Of a stretch of 64,000 bases of DNA, positions 19,560-32,119 are shown piece by piece (positions within the stretch are counted from its first letter, which is position 1; each line of letters starts with the position of its first letter). The notes beneath the pieces were generated by a model that was not told where the DNA came from, made no database searches, and saw only the letters and a program-made list of their open reading frames with translations. Location of the stretch: the NCBI RefSeq assembly GCF_026914185.1, contig NC_070574.1, positions 3,472,501 to 3,536,500 of the forward strand, read 5' to 3'. Source of the stretch: Puccinia triticina (taxonomy: Eukaryota > Basidiomycota > Pucciniomycetes > Pucciniales > Pucciniaceae). The translations under genes and the position numbers were made by a program.

Positions 19560-22500
19560 CGGCAATATTGTAAGCGTCTTTGGCACCATGATATTTTTGC
19601 CAGATGACCTCCTCAAAAATTTATGGCCCAGAAATGGGCCAAAAAAAGTCAAAAACACAAAAAGTGTAATTTTTTGGTGTTTTTAATGTATTTTGAAAGT
19701 TTTTCTGTTGAATATCTCCGAATACTCAAATATTCAACGAATCAGTATTTGAGGGGCCCAAAAGACACGTCGAATACCACTGTGCTAGTCTTTGAGATGA
19801 GTTTGTTTGATTGACACAGTATAACAGTTTGAATTCCAATATGAGGGTTTGTAAGGTATGTGAGAATTGAGAGTGAGTTCAGTGGTTATTTGCAAATATA
19901 AGGGCTGTATGGTGGTAAGGTTAAGTGTGAAAGTCGTATATAAATAACTGGTGAGTACTGAACTGAGGGGAAGGGAACTGGGGGGAGGAGGAGCTCCTTG
20001 TATAGACAAATGTGAGATATTTTAGCCCCCCCTCTGTGGGGTCTCCTGGGTTAGATTTTCAGCTGGGCTAGACAGGGGGTGTGAGGTGTTTTAGCTGGTG
20101 GCAGTAGGTACAAATTGAGAAAAATGGAAGAACTGGAAGTTTTTTATTTCATTAAACTCTACTCTTCTCTTACAATCTTTACTACTTGTGTCTACTAGAG
20201 AATGGTAATGAAAGAAATAAAAAGGGTGAAGAGGCCGCAATGTTTACCTGGAAGCAGGTCGCTTAGCCAACGCCTGGTTTAGGTTTGAGATTGAGAAAGG
20301 TTGAGAGATTGATAACAGCGTGATTTGCTGTTTGACGCTAAGGTTTTGCTATTGATCTGCTTTCAGCACACTGTTAGCTCCTGCTCGCTGTTCTCATCTT
20401 CCTTGGTAAGTCGTGCTTACTTGGCCGGAGATTTACTCCTTCTTAGGCCTGGTTCAGACAAAGGATTAGGGCGGGGATGCCGAGGTTATCTACATTTTTA
20501 CAGGCTCTCTATTAGTCCCTTCTCCTTTTTGACTTCTGTCTGTTGTTTGGACCTGGCTCCTTTTGGGGTTGAGTTGGTTTGCGCTGGGGTATTGCTCTTG
20601 TTGACTTTGCCTACAGTGAGAAGGGGCGTGCTTGTTAGCTTTGCCTAGTCATTAAGAATTTACTCACCTTTGGTGTTTTCCGTAAATCTTTCCAGTAACA
20701 ACAATCAACAGGTTAGTCCTGCTTTTTCGATCTTGCTGTCTGCGGCGACTGGTCCTGCTTTCATCAATTGGATGCACTGAGTTATCTCAGTCTCGCGGGT
20801 AGCTGGGGCTGCAGAAAGAGGTTTGCTTTGCTTACCAATTTCTGCAGCTGATGCGGTTCGCGGCACTCTCCTCACTTTGTGAGCAGAGTGTTGCTCCCCT
20901 AGGCCTGTATTCTTACACAAATGATGTGATAATATGTCAGGGGTACATAAATGATGTCAGAAGGCTGAAGTGGTGCTGCATGAAAGTGAAAGTAGTGACA
21001 GTAGGCTACATGAAGTGTCATACAGGTGCAGTGAGTGCATAAATGAAGTCTGAGGCTGCAGACGCAGTGTAAAATGATGTCATAGTATGCAAGTGAGGGA
21101 ATACTTGATACTATGTAATGACTGTAGCCTAATGGGGAGATGTATGTTTGTATCCTGTGATGTGTATAAGCATAATTCCATGATCCTTGACTGAGGCTGG
21201 TGACAGGCTAGTTACTGGGTGTGTTGAACGTGTGACAAGTGTAAGTAGGGTCCAAAGAGGTGTAACTTCCAATCCAGTGGGGCTCCAGGGGTGATGCCTC
21301 CAGTGGTGACTAAGGGTGAAATTGACCTTAAAATCCATTCCTGGGATCCATTTGGTGGGATCTCAAGGCCTAGTATTGGTAATTATATTTATTAGAAAGA
21401 AATTTTGATTTTTCACATTTCCGTATAACACACCGGGGGTACTTCCTGGCAAGTGGGATTTTGGATACAACATTTTACACTGGCTTGGTGAAATACACAT
21501 GGAATTAGCTGTGCACCCCTTTGGAAATGGGCAAAAGGATACCCAGTACTCACCACCCGCCTGTGATCTCCTTGTCATTCATAATGGAGAGACAGATGTG
21601 GAATTCAAATCTGTTCTGGGAATTCTGGTGGAGCCAATGATAACTAGTCTGTAATGCTGTGATTTCCTCATCACTCCAATGGAACTGAGAAGGAAGCTGT
21701 TGAGACCGGATCAGTATGCTTTTATAGATGCTTGTATGCAGTGAATTGTTTCCTGCCAAAGCAGGTTAGGGTTGTTTCAGTGACACCCGCTGGGAACTCT
21801 CAGGCTCTCTCTCAGGTACAGCAGCAACTTGAGTACAACAGATTACAGCAGTTCAGTCCTGCCCATGCCCATCCCCCGTCTATCCTGATCTCAACTGACA
21901 CATTTGAATCACTTTTTTTCCAACCATGCTTTGATCAAATCTTATAGACTTCAGCCAATTAAGTGGTGGCAAAGCTAGGGTCGCAGAAGGAGTTGGAAAT
22001 GACAAGGGCCACCCAAAATGCTAGTAGTGGCTTGGAGGTCAGCAGCGGCAAGTATCCTAGCAGCGGAGATGAACTGGTTCCCAGGGCTCCTGGAGTCAAG
22101 ATCTGGTCAACCTTGGAGACACAATTGCACAATTGCATGGGCCCCGCACGTGTCAAAATCCTCCTGCACCTTGGCCACAATGTACATACATGATCTCCAC
22201 ACTGACCCTCCCATAAGCCATTGCACCCTGTTCCATTCACATAACACACATCACTTGGGCCTGCAGCACAATCATTGGGGCTGTTGAGGGCAAGATGAAT
22301 ATGATCACAGGTAACATACAACCCTGCCCCATCAATTGGCCATGCAAACTGTTAAAACACCACTCCAGCTACCCCCTTTGTTCAGTGAGTGATCTGAATC
22401 TCCCAGAATGATTGTTTATTTTGTTTTTCTCTTCTTGTTTTTGTTCTTTAGATCTTTCCATTCCTCAGTTTTCCTGCTTTCTTAATTTTTGTATTTCTTT

Positions 22501-25000
22501 CTGATTTTGCCAATGGATGTGCAATGCAGCATGTGGAGGTACCACATTCTGCTAGATTTTCTATACCCGGCTGTAGTTCAATGATGTCTTCTTAATTGCA
22601 AACTCTTGAAAAACCAGTAGTAGTAAAATCGTAACAACACAAAGTTTTAATATAATGAGAATGTGAGAAATCAAAGATTGATGATAATATTTACCTAGGT
22701 TGATAGAAAGGTTTGATTTAACAGACTACTTGAGATGCGAGACACATTGAGATAGATGAACTAAGAAAAAACAAGAAAACAATAAAAACAGAACTTGAAC
22801 CATAAGTGAACTTGTGCCAACATTCAGAAATGGTGATGATCAGGTACCTATCCTCCTCCACCTGACCTGAGACTCTCTATGTGGCTCAATGTTTGAGTGA
22901 TGAGTGACTGAGCTTGATCCAATGGTTTTGAGGTTTGATGATTTCTTGATCCCATGAGTATGTTGCTGGTTGATTTGCAGTTTTTGAGTTCACAACCAGC
23001 TAGCTGTGCGCACTTGAGAGAAAGTTCTATAAAAAACCTGCAACACCTGACATAACATGTAAGTGACATTTCCATTTTTCCAACACCAACAGATTCAATC
23101 CACGCTGTACAACGCTACCTGAGCTTGAGCACCCTCAAAAGTGAGCCATGTCAAGTCAACCATTCAATGTGTGGTGGTCCATCCGTGGGCTTGACCCGCC
23201 CGTTGGTATCACAATGATTCCTTGGAGAGTCAACCACTTCGGGCTTGGTGATCCATCCATGAGCCCAACACTGCCGCTGGTATCACAAGGAATAGTTGGG
23301 GATTCCACAGACAGGAAAAGGCTCTTGTGGAATCCTCAGGATTATCAAAAAGTGCCCTTGTGATCCATTTGGTGGAGAGCACGTGAATGTGCGGACCAGC
23401 AGCCTCTGGTCCAACCTTGGGCAGGGGCACTACGGGGAATCCTCAAGGAAGCCTTGGGATATCCTTTTTGAAGGAACTTCCCAGGTGTAGTGGTTGTCTA
23501 TGCACTAGTCTAATGACCATGTGCAAAAACCAATCATGTCTGCAGGACAGGTTACACTGTCCTGTCAACATTACATGACATGGAGGACCTGTAATTTCAC
23601 AGGTCTCTTTTTCATGCAGATAACATGTAAGCACCATGGGGTACATGTCATGTAAACAGTGACTGTGCAGAGGGGTTCACAGTGCTGTCACTCTCATGGA
23701 AGCTACATGTCAACCTGTCTGACAGTCCATGGCATGAGCATGTCTGTCATGATTTGCAACATGACTGTGCAACCTGTAGTGCAGTCATGAACTGTTTCTG
23801 CACATTGTAGGGGGTTTCAAAGTTGGCCAGGTGCAACTTGCATTCACTTTTGCTAGTCCATGTTCAAGTTCATTCCTGAACACTGAGTTGCGCAAGTGCA
23901 TGCAAGCCACCTTGTACTACACCCCCAAGCCAGCTTGAATGTTTTTTTTTTTTTTTGAAATTTGGTGTTCAGTAATAGCCTTGAACACCAACTTGCAAAA
24001 GTACATGGAAGTTGTGCATAGCCAACTTTGAATCCCCCTGGTGAATGTGACTGGCTTTACATGTCATAGCCAGGTAGTTAAGGTGATGAGCTCAATTGTA
24101 GTCAAATGAGGAAGCAGATGGGCCGTTGACCCAAGCTTAACTAAGCCTCTCCAAGGAGGCACAAAGCGTCTCCAAAGGAGAGGCTTAGGACTAAAGTCCC
24201 ATTCTTGGCCTGAGGCTGGCGGGTTTTTATGCAGAAAATCAAGTTTTTTGTTGTTACATCTGTCTTACTCCTCTCTCTCAGTGTCAATGTCAAAGCTTCA
24301 TGTACCATGTTGTAGCCCACAATCTCAGCTGTCTTGTACATAACTTTTCAAATGAATCCATCAAAAACTGGCCGCCCAGCAGCCATTCTTGTGAGGGCTG
24401 TTCCTGAGCAATGTGATGGACCCGCAGGGCCAACCGCGGCCAATTGCAGGTCCAGGTTCTCATGGTTTTGGCCCCACAAGACCTTCCCAGCCAGTTTTTT
24501 TACATCCAAATTATTTCCAAGGGATGGGGATGTAAGTTTGATGGAATACATAGTAACATGTAGAAGGAGAAGGTGATTCTAATGGTACCGGAGACTGTGA
24601 GGAAATCAGAGGTGTACCAGGTGATACATGGGTTCAAAGGGAAATTTGGACAATTGGCTGGGCAGCCTCAAGCCAAATATGGGACATTGGGCACAAGTCC
24701 CTCCTCGGGGGAGCGCAGCGACCTCGTCAAGTCCGCGTTGACAATTTGCCCAGCATGTGCCAATCAAGATCTCCCACTGAGTACAGCCTTATCCAGATGT
24801 GTAAGTTTTTCTACTCGAGTTCAAGCGGATGAGGCGAGCACGCAAAATAAAATATTTGGGGAGACTCGGAAGCGAGTGCATACGGTAGTAGGATTTATTC
24901 ATTTCAGGCATGCAGAGTAAGCGGGTCGAAGGAAGGATGCCAATCGAGGAGAAAGGAGCAGAACGATCTCGCGGTGTGGGACAAAGGCAAATGTAAAATT
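19560..25000. other. Gene-free stretch
   Basis: About 5.4 kb with only short random ORFs. Two tgtgag..ttttagc strings near 20010 and 20079 and an aacaacaatcaaca string near 20709 could be remains of an LTR, but no pair or duplication was found. 23490-23780 has many acatg/catgt and cctgtc words. A run of T lies at 23943-23956. A candidate inverted-repeat element is listed separately. Confidence 0.6.
24128..24745. mobile_element. Candidate inverted-repeat element
   Basis: The left arm has aagtcccattcttggcctga at about 24195. The right arm, read on the minus strand, has gggacttgtgcccaatgtccc then atatttggcttgaggct (about 24710-24650). Both ends have gagg/cctc hairpins and the aagtccc word shared with the elements at 11639 and 32120. 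Interior non-coding. Boundaries approximate. Confidence 0.4.
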
Positions 25001-25006
25001 TAATTT

Positions 25007-26020
25007 TCATGCAGCGTGTTTTTGCTTTGACGATTTCAATCGTCGGAGGTAGACTAATGGTATGGAACGAGATCAAGTACAACGAGGATATTGAAAAGTT
25101 GATGCAAGGTGGAGAGATGAGAGGCGAGCAAGAAATGAACAGTAGACGACAGGGATGTATCAGTGAGGTGTAGCAAGAAAATAAATTGCAGAAACGTTCC
25201 ACTACTCACACTCAAGTTCTTTACCCTCGAGAATGTAGCCATCACAGCGTCCGCTTTGACCAGGGCGGGAAGCAATGGAAGCATAGAGTCGACCGGCCTG
25301 GAACTGGGTTTCTAGCATTTGGTCGACCTTACCAGTCAGGCGTCGCTGTTCAAGTTTGTGGAGGACCGACTTGGATTTTTCCTTGGCGGGTTCTCCAGCA
25401 GTTTCCTCAACCTTGGCAAGCTGGAGTAGTACGAGGAGTCAAGCCGAGATCATGTCAGGGTTCACCAAGCACCATACTGCGCAGGGCATGTGAATTCAAG
25501 GGAAAAACGATCACCAACCTTGCCTCGCTTGGTGACGGGTTGGCCGTAGTGAGACTCGTACCACTGACGGAAGGGAGTGGCATCGATTTGGATGATAGCA
25601 CCCTTGACAAGGGTGTTGGTTCGGACAAGTTCGTTGTTGGTGGAGTTGTAGACAACGCCAATGACACGAGTCTTGCGGGTGATTCGCTCGGATCCCCACG
25701 AGAAGTTGCCAGCCTCGAGTCTCAAGGCGCGGTACTTCAAGTTGCCACCACGAACACGGACGGTGTGGATCCGTTTGGCGCCCAATTTGGTCATGGCGGG
25801 TTGACGACCGAGTTCGAATTTTCTTTTCTTGCGGTACTGGGCACGCTTGCTGGAGGATCATGTCAAAGTGAGGGGAGGTAAATATTTGACCGCGTATGTC
25901 AACATCCACGTTTCCGAGCAAGTTTGATGAGTGGAATACGCTAGATCGCTACATGAGAGAGGCCCCGACTTACGCCCCAGTAGCCGAACGCTTGTGTCGA
26001 GAGTCTCTTGAAATACTCAT
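25007..26020 (-). CDS. RPS8: 40S ribosomal protein S8 (eS8), 4 exons
   Basis: Exons on the minus strand: 26020-25974, 25849-25519, 25420-25210 and 25053-25007. They join to 636 nt, 211 residues plus stop. The protein starts [33 protein letters not shown] in family fashion (shown here in part), has the core [19 protein letters not shown] and ends [11 protein letters not shown] then [14 protein letters not shown]. Donors are GTAAGT, GTTGGT and GTGAGT; acceptors CAG, CAG and TAG. A split Phe codon at exon 3/4 confirms the last join. The start of exon 3 could alternatively be nine bases further in. It is a small-subunit structural protein of the cytosolic ribosome. Highly conserved, no defects. 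Divergent from uS14. Confidence 0.96.
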
Positions 26021-26537
26021 CTTGAGGGCAGCCTATTGAACGTCAGATAGATTAAGATTAGCTGGTGCTATCGCTGGATGCGGAGTTGCCGTGAATGAGG
26101 GGAGCGTAACATACTCTTGCTGATCGGGTTCCGGGACTTGGGCGTGGATGGTCTAAGTAGCAGACGGGCTGGGAATCGCTGGCTTGCGGTCAGCCAGTTT
26201 GGGCGGGTGGGGGGCGCAGGGCGAGTCTCACCATCAGTTAGGTTTCGCAGCCCTAACCGGGTGCCCAACCGGGTATTCCGGGTCTGACGCAAACCCCCCC
26301 GGTCGGCGCCCACAAGGTCCGGCTCTTCACCCGCAACATCAACCTCATCAGCAACGGAAGCCCCACTCAGCCTTCCTGGTATCCAGCATCAACCGCTATC
26401 TGATCGATCAAGGTAACTCGCATCCGACTCTTTTTCAAAGACAGTAAGTCGCTCAGCTCATTGTGTACTTGAAGTCGAATTCTTTTGCATGCCGCTCACT
26501 AGCACTCTCTGCTCATCTCCAGCCGCTTCATCTCACC
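26021..26537. promoter_or_regulatory. Shared promoter region of two ribosomal protein genes
   Basis: 517 bp separate the start codons of eS8 (minus) and uS14 (plus). It contains agccctaaccggg and cccaaccggg boxes near 26250-26277 and a likely 5'-UTR intron of uS14 (gtaactcg near 26414, CTCCAG at 26522). Co-regulation is inferred from arrangement only. Confidence 0.6.
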
Positions 26538-26945
26538 ATGTCTCACGGTAACGTCTGGAACTCTCGTCCCCGCACCTACGGCAAAGGCTCCCGTTGCTGG
26601 TTAGCATTTCTCCCCATCCCCACTCTCTGCGACTAGCCGCCTTGATCTGTGAAAATAAAAGCGAAAATTCTGACAACAACCCCGTGACAATATCTTGCCA
26701 CCGAACAATCTTCACAATTGTTTCGAATCACAAAACGCCCAATAGCAAGGTCTGCAACCACGTTGCCGGTCTGATCCGTAAATACGGCCTCAACATCTGC
26801 CGTCAATGTTTCCGAGAACGGGCTGCCGCCATCGGTTTCGTCAAGGTAAGTAAACCTGCTTCGCCCATCCGTTGCCTATCGTGGAAGTCCGTAAACTTAA
26901 ATGATGGCCTAACTTTCACCTCTTTCCCTCAACCAGCATAATTGA
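26538..26945 (+). CDS. RPS29: 40S ribosomal protein S29 (uS14), 3 exons
   Basis: Exons 26538-26599, 26746-26845 and 26937-26945 join to 171 nt, 56 residues plus stop, the exact length of eukaryotic S29. The zinc ribbon is complete: C21-x2-C24 and C39-x2-C42 in [19 protein letters not shown]. The signature [15 protein letters not shown] is unmistakable. Introns begin GTTAGC and GTAAGT and end ATAG and CCAG. The last exon encodes only HN plus stop. It binds 18S rRNA in the head of the small subunit. Short exons make it easy to miss by ORF search. Confidence 0.95.
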
Positions 26946-27871
26946 TCCCTCAAGCTGTAGTGCTTGTAAATAAACTTGCCCTCTGCAACGAACAAAATGC
27001 GCCTTATTCGATGTTCCAACCTTTGCAAACGTAATTTAGTGTTGAAGACGCTTTGGCATCGCATAAAGAACTTGCACAGAACTGAGGCCCGAGTGGTACC
27101 GCTGCTCCACGGTTCATCTGCTCGTTGGGCAACTCCAAAGACCCATCAGCCCCAGACTCTCCTGCAGAGCCGCCTGCATGGTCCTCCTAGTGAATTAAGG
27201 GCAGAAACAGACGTCAGCCACGTGAGGCCTCCTGTAAGGCTGTGAGGTTGCTGATGAGGAATCTTATCCTCAACAGCCGACTTCTGCTACTCAGGCCTGA
27301 CCCATTGGTCTAGTTCCACTGCGTGCTTAACAGTTCGAAAAAACTCAGCCCTGACGAACTCTGTTGCTTGCTCGATGGTTTTTGCCCCATCAAAGCCCTA
27401 CCAAAGTACTGCTATTGACAATATATCGACAAAGGTGGAATGTACGGTTGCCAACTTCTCTTGCCTGACCAAAACTATCCAGGTGTGCACTCGACCTTGC
27501 GATCTCCCATGTGGTAAAATACCCAAATTAAATTGAAATAAATCCTGTATTTATTTATCTAAAATACTACATACATACGGCCATATGTACTTTCTCTATC
27601 GGACTGGACAACATTTGAAAGGTGGCAGAGTTGAGTTTCAAAGCACTACATGATTTTCTATATCCAAGTCTGATTCTCTCCATGAGTTTGCTGGAAATCA
27701 TAAACACATGATAAAAAAAAAGAAACGATAGTAAAAAATACAAGCAAGTGAGAGGAGAACATAATCTAGAATGGATCTACGAGAGAGAAATAAATAATGA
27801 TGTGTAAAGTTAACGATTGTGTTCAATTGAAACAGAGAAGAGTCTATGGAAGCAAAACAACAACCAGATGG
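26946..27871. other. Intergenic between uS14 and NRK1, no gene seen
   Basis: Tail-to-tail spacing of about 0.9 kb holding both 3' ends. AT-rich near 27540-27730. No coding frame I would support. Confidence 0.6.
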
Positions 27872-29103
27872 TTATGCAGGTTGTGAGGAAGGCGGCGAGT
27901 TTTGAAGGTGGTCGCAGATTGCCTTGAGTGTGGTTTCTAGGAACTGGGATATCGTCTTCTCTCCGGGGTCGCCTTTGGAGGGCTCAAGGAGGACGACATC
28001 TTTGCCCGCCCATGAGTCTCGATCGAGTGCTGCTGTCTCAACTGCACCCTCTTTGAACATGTGACGATGGGCTAGTAGATAAGCTGGCCAGATGATTTGG
28101 TCCCAATAACCAGGGGGATCTTTCCACGTCATTCCATCTGGTGAGACAAAAAAAAGGATTCGCAACATGTGTCTGTTAGCACGATCTATTCGCCCCTCAT
28201 GAGAGGGAATTTAAGTCAGGAAAGGAAACGGGTTATCTGACCAGCAGTGTGATACGTTTGACGGATTCTACGCCGCTCCTTCAAGACTTCATAAGACTCT
28301 CTGACAAAGAACTTCAGATCGTAATTCTCGACACAGTGTTGATCCCAGTATAACAAGAAACCATCCAAGATAATGAATCGTTTGGGAAGTTTCAAGGCCG
28401 CGATGCGCTCGATCCAATCCGCGTATTTCTCTGTGTTTAGCTCTATTGGATCGACGGCGGTGTTCAAGTTATCGTGTGTCGTTGGTAAGGGTTCTTCCGG
28501 ATTGTTTTTTAATTGCTCAATCGTCTTCCTCAGCCGGATCCAGTCGATACTGTTTTGATGAAAATGTGTGTTATGCGATTAAAAGGCCTTCCTTTCCACA
28601 TCAGATTAGGATACAAAATTTATTTGGCAGACGAAAGAGTTTTACTGACGCTCCTCTTGGATCATCCCAATCCGGGACTCCATGTACGGGATGGATCGGA
28701 ATCTCTTCAGAATTAGGCGCGAAATCATCCTGGTGTAAGATCTCTGAATTCGGCAGAACCTTTTGCAAGTTTTTGGCCAAGCTGAGCATCCGTCTCATTG
28801 GTTATCGAAATCCGATGTTTCCAATCATGTTGCGTTGTCCAACAGCATACCGGTGGGGGGAAGGTCCGAAAGTTTTATTCAACATAATAATCAAGCCCAG
28901 GGTTGTTGTTTGTCGTGTGGTTAATGGGTGTGTGTGCATGGTTGGGCCCCAATTAAAGAGAAGATGATCTGGGGTTAGCTATTAATCTATTCCATCCAGA
29001 AGATCTTGAAGTGGATCACCATTACATACGTTGTTTTTCCAGAGCAAGTCGGTCCACCGATCGCTATAATCATCACATTTTGGGAATGACTACTCGAAGT
29101 CAT
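27872..29103 (-). CDS. NRK1: Nicotinamide riboside kinase, 4 exons
   Basis: Exons 29103-29030, 28781-28650, 28549-28242 and 28137-27872 give 780 nt, 259 residues. Residues 16-25 form the P-loop GGPTCSGKTT, followed by LAKNLQKVLPNSEILHQDDF (Asp of the kinase catalytic site), WDDPRGAIDW, FIILDGFLLYWD (Walker B-like/lid) and DPPGYWDQIIWPAY. This matches Nrk1/NMRK in order and spacing. It phosphorylates nicotinamide riboside to NMN in NAD+ salvage, in the cytosol. Donors are GTATGT, GTCAGT, GTCAGA; acceptors all CAG; frames join at every intron. The C-terminus carries an extra Ser/Pro tail. Family members are about 200-240 aa, so length is normal. Confidence 0.93.
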
Positions 29104-30322
29104 TTGAAGTTTTGTTGGAGGTAAAGAGGCAAAACGCAGACGAGATGGTTGAGGGAGGGGCCTGTATAATCCACCCGCGAGATGTTTGTTAGTGTCTGGG
29201 ACCTACTAAATGTGATTTCGTCTGCGAAGCCTTTCCAAACAATGCTTACCGATGTTTGAATCTCGACTCATTAGCAAATGTTGGTGGTTGAGCGTGGAAT
29301 AACGTCACTCCTTGCGTTGGAGTTAAGTTAGGGTAGGCACATGAGGAGGTTATTTCTGCAGTCATGTACCCAAAATAACCAGGGAAGTTAAATCTCCGTG
29401 AATCCTCCAGTACATTTCCGATTGTAGGCTTTCGGATATGGCTCTTGACGCACTATATGCAAATACATAAACACCTGTCGCAAATTGAAATAAGGCTGAG
29501 CCCATGTGCTTTCCGATCCTAATCTTGTCCGTGATTGAAGCGAACTAGCGTGACGATGATCACATAAAATTCATCAAACTATGTCATCTGGCCGAGTGGG
29601 TGTTTGCATGGAGCGCTCTCGTGATTAGAACGTCAATATTGACATCAGTCTGCTCAGGTCTGCTCCTGGCCTTGCTCCAAGCCGGAGATAGATACAAATT
29701 TCACTCGCAACAAAGCCGGAAAGGAGCCCACTAGAACCAGGCTGCAGCCGCTGCATTTGCGTTACAAAAATTTCATTTATCCATCCAGCCTATTCAACCC
29801 TGGCAAGCACTAACTTGCAAGCTCTCATAATCTCTGAAGTCCTCCATTTCCTGTAATAGTCCCTGCTATCGTAACAACTCTTCCTATCCACTGAAAACCC
29901 GCCACATTTTCTTTTGCGAAACCCTGGCGGCCAGGCTTCCACCGTGTCAATTATTTCAATCACCCTGCATTGGAAATTGGTCCGCCAAATTTTCTTTTAT
30001 AACTGGCCGTTCATCGTGCAACATCTGACCTCATCTGGCTCACCAGGTAAGCCTTAGTCATCTTGGGTTTCGATAGGTTCCGATAGTTGCAAATTCAGCT
30101 TCTTTTTCCCTTGCAACGTGACTGACTCCAGATAACGGTCTCTTCGTAAATGTCTCAAATGATTGGTTATTTCAAATGCCAGACAGCATCCCTTTCAAAC
30201 ACAGTATCTGCGCCGAGTTCCAAGTCTCCGATTTCGTCTTGACGCGGCTCTTCCCAATCTTGTTACCTTAATCCAAGCAAAGTTTTTGCCCACGGAATCT
30301 CCGCCCACCAATTCAACCCGAA
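29104..30322. promoter_or_regulatory. Divergent intergenic region, 5'-UTR intron and uORF
   Basis: Between NRK1 (minus) and the Ser-rich gene (plus). A likely 5'-UTR intron lies at about 30048-30132 (GTAAGC, branch gactgact, CCAG). Then an upstream ORF of 30 codons starts at ATG 30150 and ends TGA near 30241, ahead of the main ATG. The rest shows CT-rich promoter-like sequence. Confidence 0.5.
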
Positions 30323-31282
30323 ATGCGTAGAGCCACTAATCATGACCAACTGCAAGGAGGCCTACGTCACACTCCCCACCAACCTCATTGTCGCCATCCC
30401 CGTGCACCGCATGAATGCCGCGTGACTGGTGATGGAATCCAACCTAGCCAACACGGGATGTCCAGCCATGTTCAGATCGAAGGACGCTCCGATAGAACCC
30501 AAATCGCCCAGGATCTGAATATCAGTCATCTCAAAAGACTTCGAATTCCACCTGGTTTAAAACACGAACGACAACGAATTCCCACTGTGCAACTCGAGCG
30601 GACTCCTGCTTCCGAATCGGAACTCGGGGCGAAGAGAATATCTCCCTATATTCCTCGCCATTCTCGTACTGCCCTGTCCCCCTGTCTGTCGCCCCCTTCG
30701 AGAATTATCTCTTCAATATCTCGATTGGGTCCGGGAGGGTGCACAAAGATCCTTTCCAAAATTGGTCAGCCAGGCGTCGTGCATCATCCAGTGCTCAATT
30801 CGAGTGACGAGAATGTGGACTTGCAAACGAAGGTTTATAATTTATCGCCGTCCTGGTGTTCGCCAAATCTCCGAAAGTCAGCCCATAGATATGTCGTGTC
30901 TGACGGCGAATATCAAAATCCGGATAACGAAATACTCGCAGGTTTCTTGAAGAACAATGGGGGTTATTTAGACGATAGTGATGACGAGCAAGAAGAACTG
31001 GAAGAACAAGATACGCCTGGAAATACGATGATGGCCACGCTCAATTTCCTAAAAAGAAGAATCCAATACCCATTTGAATTCCGCTCTCCCCGTTATACTC
31101 AGCCCTCGTCCTCTCAAGCGTCTTACAGCTCAACGTCTTTCAGTAACTCCACTCGAACGATTTCAGCCTATTCTACTAATTCAAGCCTATCTGTAGACCA
31201 ATCTCATGACGATCAAATCTACAAACCTCCCTCGACTCCACGTGGCATTTCAGGCTTTCGTTATGGCTACTCATCAGGATGA
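30323..31282 (+). CDS. Ser-rich, probably disordered hypothetical protein
   Basis: One open exon of 319 codons. No domain recognised. The first 100 residues are basic and His/Pro-rich. Residues about 215-235 form an acidic run (DDSDDEQEELEEQD), and about 250-310 are Ser/Thr/Tyr-rich (SSSQASYSSTSFSNST). Codon use and position between conserved genes suggest a real gene, with typical 3' UTR sequence beyond 31282. The true start may be a later Met, since the first 45 codons look less coding. An acidic patch with low-complexity Ser tracts would fit a nuclear or regulatory protein, but that is a guess. Confidence 0.6.
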   Translation: MRRATNHDQLQGGLRHTPHQPHCRHPRAPHECRVTGDGIQPSQHGMSSHVQIEGRSDRTQIAQDLNISHLKRLRIPPGLKHERQRIPTVQLERTPASESELGAKRISPYIPRHSRTALSPCLSPPSRIISSISRLGPGGCTKILSKIGQPGVVHHPVLNSSDENVDLQTKVYNLSPSWCSPNLRKSAHRYVVSDGEYQNPDNEILAGFLKNNGGYLDDSDDEQEELEEQDTPGNTMMATLNFLKRRIQYPFEFRSPRYTQPSSSQASYSSTSFSNSTRTISAYSTNSSLSVDQSHDDQIYKPPSTPRGISGFRYGYSSG

Positions 31283-32119
31283 AAGCCATCAAGTTCTTAG
31301 CAACATACATAACTTATTCAAAACCCGCCTTAATCTCCCACTAGTCTTTCTTTCCCGCTTCTTTTTGTTAGTTTCCAGCTGTCCAAACTTCGCAGATCAA
31401 AGTTATAGATTTTTGTTATTATAATCAGTTTTGAAGATCCAGCAGCACGGATAAGCAATGATCAATTCCGTTTTAATACACGTCTTTCTTATTCATCTCT
31501 AGGCAATATTTCTGGTTTATTATAATCTATCTACAAAATAAATTCAAAAGATTGTTGCAATCTCATTTGAATGGCAGAAAAACTCAGAAATAAGACCCGC
31601 GACCATACTTAGCTTTGTATGGAGGCCCTGAAGCAACATGTTGACCATTTTTTATGGAACTTGATGTCCTTTCTCAATTGACATCTCCCAAAAGCAAATG
31701 CTTCTGCCAAAATGGCTAGATAAATTATAGGATTGCTCATACAAAGGCTGTGCTCTGTACACACATAGTGCCACATATACAGCCTCTTATATGTTTGATC
31801 TGTGGGTACCTAAGTCCAATTAAAGTGGCCTTTGTAGGATCCCATGGACCCAATAAATGGTGTTGATTGAGCAATAATTAGGAGTTTCCGTCCCGGTGGC
31901 AAGTCCATAATAAGCATCTTGCAAGGGTGTTGACTAGGCTCTCTTCCCAGAGTTTTGTACAATTGGACTGGTAGCCTCCTGCCCCAAGTCCATACAGTAG
32001 GTTGGTCACATTGGGCCACTCTCCTTTTGCAGAGTCCTATTGACTCTGTGAGGGTTGTAAGTTGATCTATTTTGACCCTTCTCCCCCCACAGAATCCAAT
32101 TGGCTCTGTGAAGCAAACT
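31283..32119. other. Intergenic, no gene seen
   Basis: Presumed 3' UTR, then AT-rich sequence without coding frames. Confidence 0.6.

Noticed and set aside
20010..20709. Possible solo LTR (TG..CA, about 700 bp)
   Set aside because: No second copy, no target duplication, and the ends were chosen only by TG/CA.
23480..23780. Mobile element suggested by acatg/cctgtc words, shared with 59530-59800
   Set aside because: Only short words recur; no collinear alignment or boundaries could be found.
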